Positions 1 through 7,399 of a stretch of 37,101 nucleotides of DNA are shown in pieces; the first letter of the stretch is position 1, and each line of letters opens with the position of its first letter. The notes under the pieces were generated by a model. That model saw only the letters and a list, made by a program, of their open reading frames with translations, did no database searches and had not been told where the DNA came from. Source of the stretch: Bacillota bacterium (GTDB lineage: Bacteria; Bacillota; Syntrophomonadia; Syntrophomonadales; Syntrophomonadaceae); the NCBI GenBank assembly GCA_023395515.1, contig JAEWZB010000053.1, positions 1 to 37,101 on the forward strand, written 5' to 3'. A program made the translations under genes and the position numbers.

Positions 1-387
1 ACTGCACCGAGAGTAGGAGCGTTATTAGATTTTCCGGTAATAACTTCGGTAAATAGTATGGAAATTAAGGGAAATACCTTGATTGCGGTAAGAAAATTAG
101 ATGATTGTATGGAAACGGTTAAGGTAGAATTGCCTGCTGTTATAGCGGTGCTGCCGGAGATTAATCATCCGCCTATTCCGGGGCTTAAAGCCGTAATGAA
201 CGCGGGGAAGAAGAAGGTTACTGAATTTAGCGATGCGGATTTAGGAGTTGAGCTTAGTTCGCGAAATCAAGTTTTAGATGTAAAAGCTTATGTAATGAAT
301 CGTAAAAATATTATTTTTAATGATGGCGATGTTGGTGAACAGGTGAAAAGTCTGGTAACAGCACTTAAAAAGGAAGGTGTTATCTAA
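1..387 (+). CDS. fixA: FixA / electron transfer flavoprotein beta subunit, 3' part
   Basis: The reading frame is open from the first base of the window to a TAA at 385-387, so the gene begins upstream and only about the last 128 codons are present. The visible part contains the typical ETF-beta stretch LPAVIAVLPEINHPPIPGLK followed by a long basic helix (MNAGKKKVTEF). ETF beta binds AMP (or a second FAD in bifurcating ETFs) and pairs with the alpha subunit. The ATG at 58 is internal and is not the start. The stop codon overlaps the ATG of fixB (TAATG), which implies translational coupling. The Fix assignment rests on the directly following fixB, fixC and fixX. Confidence 0.9.
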   Translation, partial: TAPRVGALLDFPVITSVNSMEIKGNTLIAVRKLDDCMETVKVELPAVIAVLPEINHPPIPGLKAVMNAGKKKVTEFSDADLGVELSSRNQVLDVKAYVMNRKNIIFNDGDVGEQVKSLVTALKKEGVI

Positions 388-1289
388 TGCCGGGTATTTA
401 TATCTATAGCGAGCGTTTAGATATCGCAGCAGAATTAATTGGTGGGGCTAGACAAAGTGATAAGGAATGTAATGCTCTGGCTTTTTCAGAAGAAGCCGCG
501 CAGAAGTTAGCCACTCTAGGGGCGGATAAAGTGTTTTACCTTAAAGGGGAAAATTCCTTAGTGGAAAATTACGCCCAGGAATTAGGGACGTTCTTGAATA
601 ATCAGCTAGCCAGCTTATTCATGGTAGGGGCGACAGCTAGAGGTAGAGATATAGCAGCGCGAGTGGCCGGATACATGGATTGTGCTATGTCCAGCGATAT
701 TTTGGCACTAAGCTTTACCGGGGAGAATCCAGTATGTGAGCGGATAATACACGGGGGAGCAGTAATGCAGAAAGAAGCTTTACGGGGATTTAGTGTAGTT
801 ACTGTTCCGGCCGGAGTTTTTGAACCGGTTAGTGGCAGTTGCGAAGTGGTTACGGTAGAGTTAAAAGCCGATGCCAGAGTGGAGCTAATCGAAAGAAAAG
901 AAATTCCTCCCAAGGGAGCTGGTTTATCTGCCGCATCCAAGGTGGTATGTGTAGGCATGGGATTTGATAAAGAAAGTGACTTATCTATGGTAAATGAGTT
1001 AGTGCAGGCTATAGAAGGTGAAATTGCTTGTACACGTGGCATTGCGGAAGAAAGACAGTGGTTACCGGTGGAAAGGTATATAGGTATTTCCGGAGCGGTT
1101 ATAAAACCTCAATTATATATGGCCTTAGGTTTATCAGGGCAAATACAGCATGTCTATGGTATCCGTGAATCTAAGATTATTGTTGCTATTGATAAAAATG
1201 AAAAAGCGCCTATTTTTAGATATGCAGATTACGGAATAGTAGGGGATATGTACGAAATAATTCCTCTTATAACTAAAATACTTAAATAG
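387..1289 (+). CDS. fixB: FixB / electron transfer flavoprotein alpha subunit
   Basis: This 300-residue protein has the ETF-alpha layout: an N-terminal alpha/beta domain (to about residue 170) and a C-terminal FAD-binding domain. The latter carries the signature GISGAVIKPQLYMALGLSG near residues 232-250 and ends with the usual AIDKNEKAPIF...ADYGIVGD segment. The alpha subunit holds FAD and exchanges electrons with acyl-CoA dehydrogenases and with FixC. The start codon overlaps the fixA stop, and fixC follows after 59 bp. The protein is slightly shorter than classic ETF-alpha (about 310-330 residues), as in the CaiD/FixB subgroup. The assignment is firm. Whether the complex bifurcates cannot be read from this subunit alone. 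Confidence 0.93.
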   Translation: MPGIYIYSERLDIAAELIGGARQSDKECNALAFSEEAAQKLATLGADKVFYLKGENSLVENYAQELGTFLNNQLASLFMVGATARGRDIAARVAGYMDCAMSSDILALSFTGENPVCERIIHGGAVMQKEALRGFSVVTVPAGVFEPVSGSCEVVTVELKADARVELIERKEIPPKGAGLSAASKVVCVGMGFDKESDLSMVNELVQAIEGEIACTRGIAEERQWLPVERYIGISGAVIKPQLYMALGLSGQIQHVYGIRESKIIVAIDKNEKAPIFRYADYGIVGDMYEIIPLITKILK

Positions 1290-1348
1290 TTATAAAGCAA
1301 AAGTAATGATGGCAAGTAAGATCAAATTGGCAACGAGAGGGTGAGAAA

Positions 1349-2641
1349 ATGGGCGAGATGGAGAAATTCGACGTTATTATTATCGGGGCAGGTCCAGCTG
1401 GTATTGCTTGTGCTTATTTATTAGCTAAAGCCGGAAAAGAAGTATTAGTAATAGAAAGAGCAGACACCCCCGGGGCTAAAAATGTTACGGGAGGCCGTCT
1501 CTATACTTACGCCTTAGAAATGCTGGATGAAAACTTATCTATAGAGGCTGCGTTGGAACGCCGGGTTACGCATGAACAAATTATGATTCTTAGCGGAAAG
1601 CGGGGAACGAGTATAGATTATTTCGATCCGAGTTTTAACCCCGAAGATGGGTTACCCCAATCCTGCACTATTTTACGGGGAAGGTTTGATGAATGGTTTG
1701 CCAGCCAGGCGGAAGAAGTCGGGGCTAGCATAGTTTGCGGCATAAGGGTAGATGAATTAATTGAAGAAGATGGAGTTATTAAGGGAATTAAAGCCGGAGA
1801 TGATGAGCTATATGCTGATATAGTCGTAGCTGCCGACGGGGTAAATTCATTCATAGCTCAAAAAGCCGGACTTATTAAGGATATACCTGCTAATAGTGTA
1901 GGTGTGGGGGTAAAAGAAATTATTAAGTTGGATCCGGTTACTATTGAGGAACGTTTTCATCTTCAGAAGGGAGAAGGCGCAGCGCGGATGATTTTAGGGT
2001 GTACCGCTGGAATCCACGGGGGCGGCTTTCTATACACTAATGTGGACAGTATTTCCCTGGGACTGGTCTTAATGCCGGAGGAAGCCGCGGCAGCCGGAAA
2101 GTCGATACACGAAATTTTTCAAGAAGTTAAAACCCACCCGGCCATATATCCTTTAATCGCTGGCGGGGAAACCGTAGAATATGGGGCTCATTTAGTAAGT
2201 GAGGATGGCTACCATGGTATTCCCCCTAAGTTATACCGTGAGGGGCTATTAATAGTAGGTGATGCAGCAGGTTTTGTTATTAATACCGGTTATTCTATTC
2301 GCGGCATTGATTTAGCAATTTTAAGTGGTATAGCTGCTGGTAGAGCCATTAGTGGTGCAGACAATATAGCTCAAACTGGTTCGCTTTATATGAAAGAACT
2401 GGAGAACATTAAGTTATTGCCTGCCATGAAAGCAGTAGCAGGTTATAAGAATATGCTTGATATACCACGGATATATTCCAATTATCCTAATTTAGTCACA
2501 GACGTTATTACCCAGCTTTTTACTGTCAATGGAGAAGTAGCTCCCCCGATGAAAAAGAATCTTAAAGCTCTGCTGAAGAAAAATAAAATATCCGTTTGGC
2601 AGTTAGTTAAGGATGGACTGAGGGGGTATAAAGCCTTATGA
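1349..2641 (+). CDS. fixC: FixC, FAD-dependent ETF:quinone oxidoreductase-like protein
   Basis: This 430-residue flavoprotein begins with the dinucleotide-binding motif GAGPAG at residues 13-18. A second FAD motif, VGDAAGF, lies near residues 301-307, as in the geranylgeranyl reductase/FixC family. A Shine-Dalgarno sequence (GAGGGTGAG) sits just before the ATG. FixC together with FixX resembles the mitochondrial ETF-QO split into two chains and is thought to pass electrons between ETF and quinone or ferredoxin. The stop codon overlaps fixX by 4 bp (ATGA). No transmembrane helix is obvious, as expected for a monotopic enzyme. Confidence 0.93.
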   Translation: MGEMEKFDVIIIGAGPAGIACAYLLAKAGKEVLVIERADTPGAKNVTGGRLYTYALEMLDENLSIEAALERRVTHEQIMILSGKRGTSIDYFDPSFNPEDGLPQSCTILRGRFDEWFASQAEEVGASIVCGIRVDELIEEDGVIKGIKAGDDELYADIVVAADGVNSFIAQKAGLIKDIPANSVGVGVKEIIKLDPVTIEERFHLQKGEGAARMILGCTAGIHGGGFLYTNVDSISLGLVLMPEEAAAAGKSIHEIFQEVKTHPAIYPLIAGGETVEYGAHLVSEDGYHGIPPKLYREGLLIVGDAAGFVINTGYSIRGIDLAILSGIAAGRAISGADNIAQTGSLYMKELENIKLLPAMKAVAGYKNMLDIPRIYSNYPNLVTDVITQLFTVNGEVAPPMKKNLKALLKKNKISVWQLVKDGLRGYKAL

Positions 2642-2931
2642 GTATAGAAAAAATGACAACAACAGAACTCCTGAGTTTAAATAAATTTAATGTTGATGAA
2701 GAAGAAGCTCATATTATTTTGAATAAACAGATTTGTGCCAAGTGTGATGGAAAGCCTTGCTTGTATGTGTGCCCTGCCCTGCTTTACAAGCTGGACAAAG
2801 CCGGCAATATTAGCTTTGACTACGCAGGGTGCCTGGAATGTGGGACTTGCAGATTAGTCTGCAAGGCTAAGGGCATTGAAAAGTGGGTTTATCCTCGAGG
2901 AACTTTTGGAGTTAGCTTCCGCTACGGGTAG
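2638..2931 (+). CDS. fixX: FixX ferredoxin-like protein
   Basis: This 97-residue protein has eight cysteines in two groups: C33, C36, C41, C45 (followed by P) and C65, C68, C71, C75, the latter in GCLECGTCRLVC. It ends with the family-typical WVYPRGTFGVSFRYG. FixX is the iron-sulfur partner of FixC. It overlaps fixC by 4 bp and is therefore almost certainly co-translated with it. The presence of all four fix genes supports a FixABCX complex, which in nitrogen fixers and some anaerobes couples NADH oxidation to ferredoxin and quinone reduction. Confidence 0.93.
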   Translation: MSIEKMTTTELLSLNKFNVDEEEAHIILNKQICAKCDGKPCLYVCPALLYKLDKAGNISFDYAGCLECGTCRLVCKAKGIEKWVYPRGTFGVSFRYG

Positions 2932-3026
2932 ATAGGAAAGAATTAAAGAAGGGAGGTTGCTTTTAAGTAGGTTATTAAGGTGACTCATATTTAAAAGACG
3001 CCAAAAAATATAGGAGGTATTTATAA

Positions 3027-4184
3027 ATGTGGTATATGAATGAAGAACGGGAATTAATGCGTAATATTGCGCGGGAGTTTGTGGAACAGGAAGTAAAACC
3101 GCAAGTAATGGAAATAGAAAAAAGCGGCCGATTTCCATTAGAGCTTTTTAAAAGAGCCGGCGAATTAGGCTTCTTAGGAGTGACATTACCTGAAGAATAC
3201 GGAGGTTTAGGCGGAGATCATACTACACTAGCTATCATTTTAGAAGAAATAGCAAAAGTCATGCCGGTTTTAACTGTAGCCATGGGTGCCCATAGTCTTT
3301 TGTCCGGCGGTTTAATTAATATGTTGGGAACCCCCGAACAGAAAAAGAAATATCTACTTCCCGCTGCAACTGGTGAAATGATTCTGGCTTGTGGTTCTAC
3401 AGAAGGGGTAGGCGGTTCCAACCAAGTCGAATATACTACCCGGGCGGTAGCTGATGGTGATGATTGGATTATTAACGGTTCCAAAGTCCTTATTAGTAAT
3501 ATCGGGGTAGCCGATGCTTATGTACTGTTAACCGTAACAGGAGAAAAAGTCGATCCGGCCACTAGATCCGGTATGAGTGTATTTATCGTTGATAAGGATA
3601 CTCCCGGTTTGGAAATAGGTATAGCTGAGCATAAATTAGGTTGGCATGGTTCGGCAACGGGCAGTATTTCATTTAAAAATTGCCGGGTTCCCCAAGAAAA
3701 TCTGGTAGGAACTTTACATGGCGCTATGCAAGCTATGTTTGTCAGTTCGACTGATGAATTCTTAAGTTGTGGACCGGTGGGCTTAGGCATTGCCGAGGGT
3801 GCTTATGAAATGGCTTTAAATTATAGCTTGGAAAGAATACAAGGTGGACAAAACATGTTTGACCGCTTCCAGGTGACTAGACATAAGCTGGTTAAAATGT
3901 TTACCGAAATAGAATCACTGCGCGCTTTAGTATACAGCACTTACGCTAATCGGGATAAAGGTGACCTTTGTTTAGCCCATGGGCGGATGTTAAAGGTGAA
4001 GGGGGCAGAAGTATCGGAATATGTGGGCCGGGAAGCTATACAATTATTTGGTGGGGTTGGTACTGTAGTTGAAACTGGGGTGGAAAGATTCTGGAGAGAT
4101 GGTAAAGTATTAGCAATCGGCGGAGCCTCGGTAGAAGCCCTTAATGATCATATAGCAATGATGATTAGAAACAAAATGGTCTAA
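3027..4184 (+). CDS. Acyl-CoA dehydrogenase family protein
   Basis: This 385-residue protein has the usual three-part acyl-CoA dehydrogenase fold: an N-terminal helical domain with LPEEYGGLGGDHTT, a middle beta domain, and a C-terminal helical domain with the FAD-contacting QLFGGVG. A Shine-Dalgarno sequence (AGGAGG) precedes the ATG. It lies 95 bp after fixX, so FixAB is its likely electron acceptor or donor. In short- and medium-chain enzymes the base is the Glu of a YEGT motif near residue 365-370. Here the aligned segment reads IGGA (I364-A367), so that Glu is absent. An acidic pair D-E before LSCGP may serve instead, as in isovaleryl-CoA dehydrogenase-type enzymes, or the protein may act as a reductase like CaiA. 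The substrate is unknown. Confidence 0.9.
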   Translation: MWYMNEERELMRNIAREFVEQEVKPQVMEIEKSGRFPLELFKRAGELGFLGVTLPEEYGGLGGDHTTLAIILEEIAKVMPVLTVAMGAHSLLSGGLINMLGTPEQKKKYLLPAATGEMILACGSTEGVGGSNQVEYTTRAVADGDDWIINGSKVLISNIGVADAYVLLTVTGEKVDPATRSGMSVFIVDKDTPGLEIGIAEHKLGWHGSATGSISFKNCRVPQENLVGTLHGAMQAMFVSSTDEFLSCGPVGLGIAEGAYEMALNYSLERIQGGQNMFDRFQVTRHKLVKMFTEIESLRALVYSTYANRDKGDLCLAHGRMLKVKGAEVSEYVGREAIQLFGGVGTVVETGVERFWRDGKVLAIGGASVEALNDHIAMMIRNKMV

Positions 4185-4222
4185 TAAAAGAACTTCCAAT
4201 AATCATAAGAGGAGGAATTTTA

Positions 4223-5029
4223 ATGTATCCATATGAAAAGAAATATGACCACGTTGTAAAATACGAAGTTAAAGGTGCTATTGCTACTATTACTCTGGAC
4301 TGTGCAGAAAATAAAAATCGTATTACGGAACAGATGGTCGATGAACTTACCCAAGCATTAAATAAGGCAAATTGGGATAATGAAGTACGGGTAATTATCC
4401 TTAAGGGGGAAGGGGAATGGTCCTTTGGTCCTGGGGATATTACCGTAATTCAAGGCAAGCTGGCCCAAAATCTTAGAGAAGGACGGCAAATCATGCATCT
4501 GATCGGTGATATGATGAAAAAAATATACACCATCAGTAAACCTGTTATTGGGGTTGCAGATGCCGGATGTATCGGAGGCGGTTGTAACTTATTATTATCT
4601 TGTGACATTGTTATTGCTTCCGAAAATGCCTTCTTTTTAGAAGTTTTTGCTAATTATGCGCTTTCTCCTGATACTGGTGGAATGTGGGCTTTACAGCGTC
4701 TTATAGGTCCCATGAAAGCAAAGGTCATGGCTATGACTGCTGAACCGGTAGGGGCAAAAGCGGCCTTAGATATGGGGTTAGTCTATAAAGTTGTGGCACC
4801 GGAAAATACTTACGAGGAAGCAGTTACCCTAGCGGAAAAAATTGCGGCTAAATCACCGGTAGGAATTAATCACATAAAACAAATATCGAACCGTTTACAT
4901 GATTATAGTATGGACACTTATTTTCAAATAGAAGCCGATTACTTATGCATAGGCGCACTTAGTGAAGACTTTAAGGAAACTAATATCGCTATTGCACAGT
5001 CTCGTGCCCCGCAATATAAGGGGATATAG
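4223..5029 (+). CDS. Crotonase-fold enoyl-CoA hydratase/isomerase family protein
   Basis: This 268-residue protein follows a clear Shine-Dalgarno sequence (AGAGGAGGAA). It has the crotonase features of an oxyanion-hole loop (ending in GEWSFGPGDI near 64-73) and GCIGGGCNLLLSCD around 115-128. The two glutamates used by classical hydratases are not seen: the first position reads N122, and the second falls on a hydrophobic residue. A PDTGG motif with D150 is present, and the aligned Asp is catalytic in PaaG-type enoyl-CoA isomerases. It may therefore be an isomerase or a different crotonase activity. It lies 38 bp after the acyl-CoA dehydrogenase gene and probably shares its transcript. Confidence 0.85.
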   Translation: MYPYEKKYDHVVKYEVKGAIATITLDCAENKNRITEQMVDELTQALNKANWDNEVRVIILKGEGEWSFGPGDITVIQGKLAQNLREGRQIMHLIGDMMKKIYTISKPVIGVADAGCIGGGCNLLLSCDIVIASENAFFLEVFANYALSPDTGGMWALQRLIGPMKAKVMAMTAEPVGAKAALDMGLVYKVVAPENTYEEAVTLAEKIAAKSPVGINHIKQISNRLHDYSMDTYFQIEADYLCIGALSEDFKETNIAIAQSRAPQYKGI

Positions 5030-5077
5030 CTGGTTGTCGTTTTCAAAATGTGAAATAAAATGAACGGAGTGATGAGA

Positions 5078-5833
5078 ATGAGATTGTTGGATAGAGTAGC
5101 AATTATAACTGGTGCCGGGAACGGTATAGGGCGGGAAATTGCTAAGGCTTATGCCCAAGAGGGAGCTAAGGTAGTAGTTTCGGATTATATTCAAGAAGCG
5201 GGAATTGAAACTGCGAATATAATTACTCAAGCTGGATTTGAAGCTATTTTCGTACCAGCTGATGTAGCTAAAGAAGCGGATATAGAAAATTTAATAGCAG
5301 CCACAGTTGAAAAATACGGTAGTGTAGATATTCTGGTAAACAATGCTGGGATATCCGGAGGCCTTGCCGACTTAAATGATATTAGTGCTGAGGATTGGGA
5401 TCATGTTATGGCCGTTAATCTGCGCGCCCCATTTTTAGCCAGCAAAAGTGCATTTAGGGAAATGTCTAAAAAGGGTAAAGGAAACATTATTAATATTGGC
5501 TCCATGGCATCTCTCGCTGCCGGAAGGGGAGGACTTCCTTATACAGCTTCCAAGCATGGAGTACTTGGCCTTACCAAACAACTATCCTTCATGGTAGGTT
5601 CACGGGGAGTTCGGGTTAATGCAATATTACCCGGACCTATTGATACGGATATGATCAAAAGAGTTTTAGCCATGCCTGAACATCCGGTATGTAAGAAGAT
5701 TGCGGCCTCACCTGCTGGTAGAGCCGGACTACCGGAAGAAATCGCCAAGTTAGCAGTATTTTTAGCTTCGGATGATTCCGCTTTTATTCATGGAGCAGCT
5801 TTCGAAATTGACGGCGGATATACGATTTTCTAG
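5078..5833 (+). CDS. Short-chain dehydrogenase/reductase (SDR)
   Basis: This 251-residue classical SDR carries the NAD(P)-binding TGAGNGIG at 11-18, an NNAG motif, and the catalytic set S142, Y155 and K159 (YTASK), with canonical spacing. It ends with the typical FEIDGGYTIF tail. The start at 5078 is chosen because GGAG at 5066-5069 lies eight bases upstream. The ATG at 5060 lies before this site and would leave no ribosome-binding site of its own. An acidic residue after the second strand (SDY) suggests NAD(H) preference. It closes the fix/acyl-CoA operon and probably oxidises or reduces a hydroxyacyl intermediate of the same pathway. Confidence 0.9.
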   Translation: MRLLDRVAIITGAGNGIGREIAKAYAQEGAKVVVSDYIQEAGIETANIITQAGFEAIFVPADVAKEADIENLIAATVEKYGSVDILVNNAGISGGLADLNDISAEDWDHVMAVNLRAPFLASKSAFREMSKKGKGNIINIGSMASLAAGRGGLPYTASKHGVLGLTKQLSFMVGSRGVRVNAILPGPIDTDMIKRVLAMPEHPVCKKIAASPAGRAGLPEEIAKLAVFLASDDSAFIHGAAFEIDGGYTIF

Positions 5834-5842
5834 TCAATAAGC

Positions 5843-5883
5843 AAGGGAACAGCAGGAGCAGGTCTATTTTTGCTGTTTCCTTT
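5843..5883 (+). terminator. Probable terminator of the fix/acyl-CoA operon
   Basis: A 12-bp stem (5843-5854 with 5871-5882, one G-U pair) encloses a 16-base loop and lies just after the SDR stop codon. The trailing T tract is short, so this may be a weak or assisted terminator. Confidence 0.6.
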
Positions 5884-5938
5884 ACTGATTAAAATCTTAA
5901 TAGTAATCCTCCTCCTTAAGTACACGGTAAATAGTTTG

Positions 5939-5976
5939 GAGCCAAACTTATAAGTAAGTACTGATAAGTTTGGCTC
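5939..5976. repeat. 13-bp perfect inverted repeat
   Basis: GAGCCAAACTTAT (5939-5951) pairs perfectly with 5964-5976 around a 12-base loop. It sits between the convergent SDR and DUF2325 genes and lacks a T run on either side. It could be a terminator for the minus-strand gene or a protein or RNA-structure site. Confidence 0.5.
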
Positions 5977-6042
5977 TGGAATTATCACAGATACAGGTAT
6001 GTATCAGGCAAATAACTGTGATGCTATAGCTTTTTGCTTATC

Positions 6043-6339
6043 TCAACTGGAAAACTGGCAGCGGGTTTTTAAAATTTCTTGCAGGGCACTCAAGCTACTG
6101 CTATGACATCGTTCTACCGCCGCATTGCAGCGCCGGGCTTCGCAAAGTGCACAATCCACCATCTTGTGGGAAACCGTGTTGGTAAAAAGAATAATCAAAT
6201 CCGGGGAACCTATTTTTCCTTTCAAGGCACCCTTCATTTGAGTAAAAACCTTGGCTTTACAGCCATGCTTGGCACAGGTTTCTACATATAAACGTTGCAT
6301 TCTATCATTTCCTCCAATAATAACTACACTCAATATCAC
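6043..6339 (-). CDS. DUF2325 family protein
   Basis: This protein of about 98 residues opens with a hydrophobic strand and a glycine turn (SVVIIGGNDRM). It contains the DUF2325 signature of a DLIILFTNTVSHKM segment and a cysteine pair (CALCEARRC), then a Ser-rich HSSSLSAL stretch. The fold resembles a small Rossmann-like domain; the function of the family is not known to me. Translation probably starts at GTG 6339 behind AAGGAG; a TTG two codons downstream has slightly better spacing. It is transcribed divergently from a DtxR-family regulator, with two DtxR-like palindromes between them, so metal-dependent control is likely. Confidence 0.75.
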   Translation of the reverse strand: MILSVVIIGGNDRMQRLYVETCAKHGCKAKVFTQMKGALKGKIGSPDLIILFTNTVSHKMVDCALCEARRCNAAVERCHSSSLSALQEILKTRCQFSS

Positions 6340-6374
6340 AAACTCCTTTGCTCGTAAAATGGACCAGTTTCTTT

Positions 6375-6396
6375 TTGGTTAGCTTAAACTAACTAA
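6375..6396. promoter_or_regulatory. DtxR/MntR-like operator 1
   Basis: The core GTTAGCTTAAACTAAC (6378-6393) is an imperfect palindrome that extends outward with TTG/TAA. It resembles the TTAGGTTAG...CTAACCTAA boxes of DtxR/IdeR-family repressors. It lies just upstream of the DUF2325 gene, and the adjacent plus-strand gene encodes a DtxR-family protein. Confidence 0.65.
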
Positions 6397-6403
6397 TAAT
6401 TTT

Positions 6404-6426
6404 AAAAAAACAGACTTCTTAGTCTG
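6404..6426 (-). terminator. Small terminator-like hairpin between the two operators
   Basis: On the minus strand CAGACT and AGTCTG (6411-6426) form a 6-bp stem with a 4-base loop, followed directly by seven T residues. It would stop minus-strand transcripts that begin upstream of it, so it could insulate or attenuate the DUF2325 gene. The stem is short. Confidence 0.4.
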
Positions 6427-6429
6427 GTG

Positions 6430-6445
6430 GTTAGCTTTAACTAAC
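6430..6445. promoter_or_regulatory. DtxR/MntR-like operator 2
   Basis: GTTAGCTTTAACTAAC is nearly identical to operator 1. The two centres are 52 bp apart, close to five helical turns, so dimers on the two sites would face the same side of the DNA. Confidence 0.65.
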
Positions 6446-6534
6446 TGAATGCTACCATGGCAGCAAGTCCCTGTCAATATCCTTTTTTAAGAATCGATTT
6501 TTAGCTTTTTGGAAATAAAGCGATTTGCCTTTAC

Positions 6535-6563
6535 TTGAAGGTGTAGGCAGGGCATGGTAAAAT
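6535..6563 (+). promoter_or_regulatory. Candidate sigma-A promoter for the DtxR-family gene
   Basis: TTGAAG (-35, 6535-6540) is followed after 17 bp by TAAAAT (-10, 6558-6563). An upstream TGG adds an extended -10. The predicted transcript start is about 30 bp before the gene. Confidence 0.55.
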
Positions 6564-6600
6564 AAAAAGGAATATCTTGGCAGTGAGGGAGGTACTCTTC

Positions 6601-6966
6601 TTGAAAATACAGGAATCTGCCGAAAATTATTTGGAAACCATTTTAATTTTGGGTAAACGTAAAGGTGATGTTCATTCGATTGATATTGCCCTTGAATTGG
6701 AATACTCCAAACCGAGTGTCAGTGTGGCCATGAAAAAGCTGCGGGAAAACGGCTATATTAAGGTGACAGAGGAAGGACATATTATGTTGACAGATGAGGG
6801 GAAAGAAATAGCTGAACGTGTATATGAACGGCATACCGTTTTGCTGGAGTGGCTTATCTCTCTAGGGGTCGACCCTGCTGTTGCAGCCGAGGATGCCTGC
6901 CGTATGGAGCATGTCATTAGCGCGGAAACATTTGACGCGATTCGTACCTATATAAATCAGAAATAA
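6601..6966 (+). CDS. DtxR/MntR-family metal-dependent transcriptional regulator
   Basis: This 121-residue protein has the N-terminal winged helix of the family (QESAENYLETILIL...HSIDIALELEYSKPSVSVAMKKL...GYIKVTEEG). A helical dimerisation/metal-binding domain follows (ERHTVLLEWLISLGV, then EDACRMEHVIS). It lacks the SH3-like third domain, as is usual for the short MntR-like forms of Clostridia. The start is taken as TTG 6601 because GAGGGAGGT lies seven bases upstream; the TTG at 6577 lies before this site. It faces a DUF2325 gene, and the shared region holds two matching palindromes. Whether the metal is Fe(II) or Mn(II) cannot be decided. Confidence 0.88.
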   Translation: MKIQESAENYLETILILGKRKGDVHSIDIALELEYSKPSVSVAMKKLRENGYIKVTEEGHIMLTDEGKEIAERVYERHTVLLEWLISLGVDPAVAAEDACRMEHVISAETFDAIRTYINQK

Positions 6967-6981
6967 CAAACAAAAGGGGAG

Positions 6982-7015
6982 GGTGGTATTGATACAATTT
7001 TGTGTCAATACCACC
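6982..7015 (+). terminator. Long hairpin after the DtxR-family gene
   Basis: A 15-bp stem (6982-6996 with 7001-7015, one G-U pair) and a 4-base loop lie 15 bp after the stop codon. The position suggests transcription termination, although the following sequence is C-rich rather than T-rich. Confidence 0.55.
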
Positions 7016-7399
7016 ACCCCCTCAATACTTTTAAATGAATAAAACCAAGTAAAGGTATATCCAGACCGTTATTTAGACATGGTCCATTATGTCACAGCCA
7101 AAATTCATGGTTCCAAGACAGAGATGCCTAACTCTCAGCCGGGTTCTTCCTAAATTCACATATTGCATTTTTGTTTATCCTCTTAATAAATATTGAAAGA
7201 TTTTTCTAAAATCATTCGAAAAACTTAAATCCATCCATACCGCAAGCTGAGGAGGCATAACAGCTGATAATTGGAATCCATCCCGCCGGGAAAAGCAATA
7301 ATTGCCTGGGGGTATGGATTCCAATTATTATTACCGCGCTTCCGGTACGGATTAATTGTTCGTATTAAACTCATATTAAATATCTTGCTTATATCATCA
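7016..7399. other. Non-coding stretch between the regulator and the ABC operon
   Basis: No convincing gene was found here. A 61-codon minus-strand frame (7225-7410) has no ribosome-binding site and no recognisable motif. The stretch contains the inverted repeat at 7267-7328, which lies after the end of the ABC transporter operon. Confidence 0.5.
7267..7328. repeat. 62-bp inverted-repeat hairpin
   Basis: ATAATTGGAATCCAT (7267-7281) is perfectly complementary to 7314-7328. Inside it a second small hairpin, GCAAT-A-ATTGC, can form. It may end minus-strand transcription from the ABC operon, or it may be a miniature repeat element. No T run follows. Confidence 0.5.
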
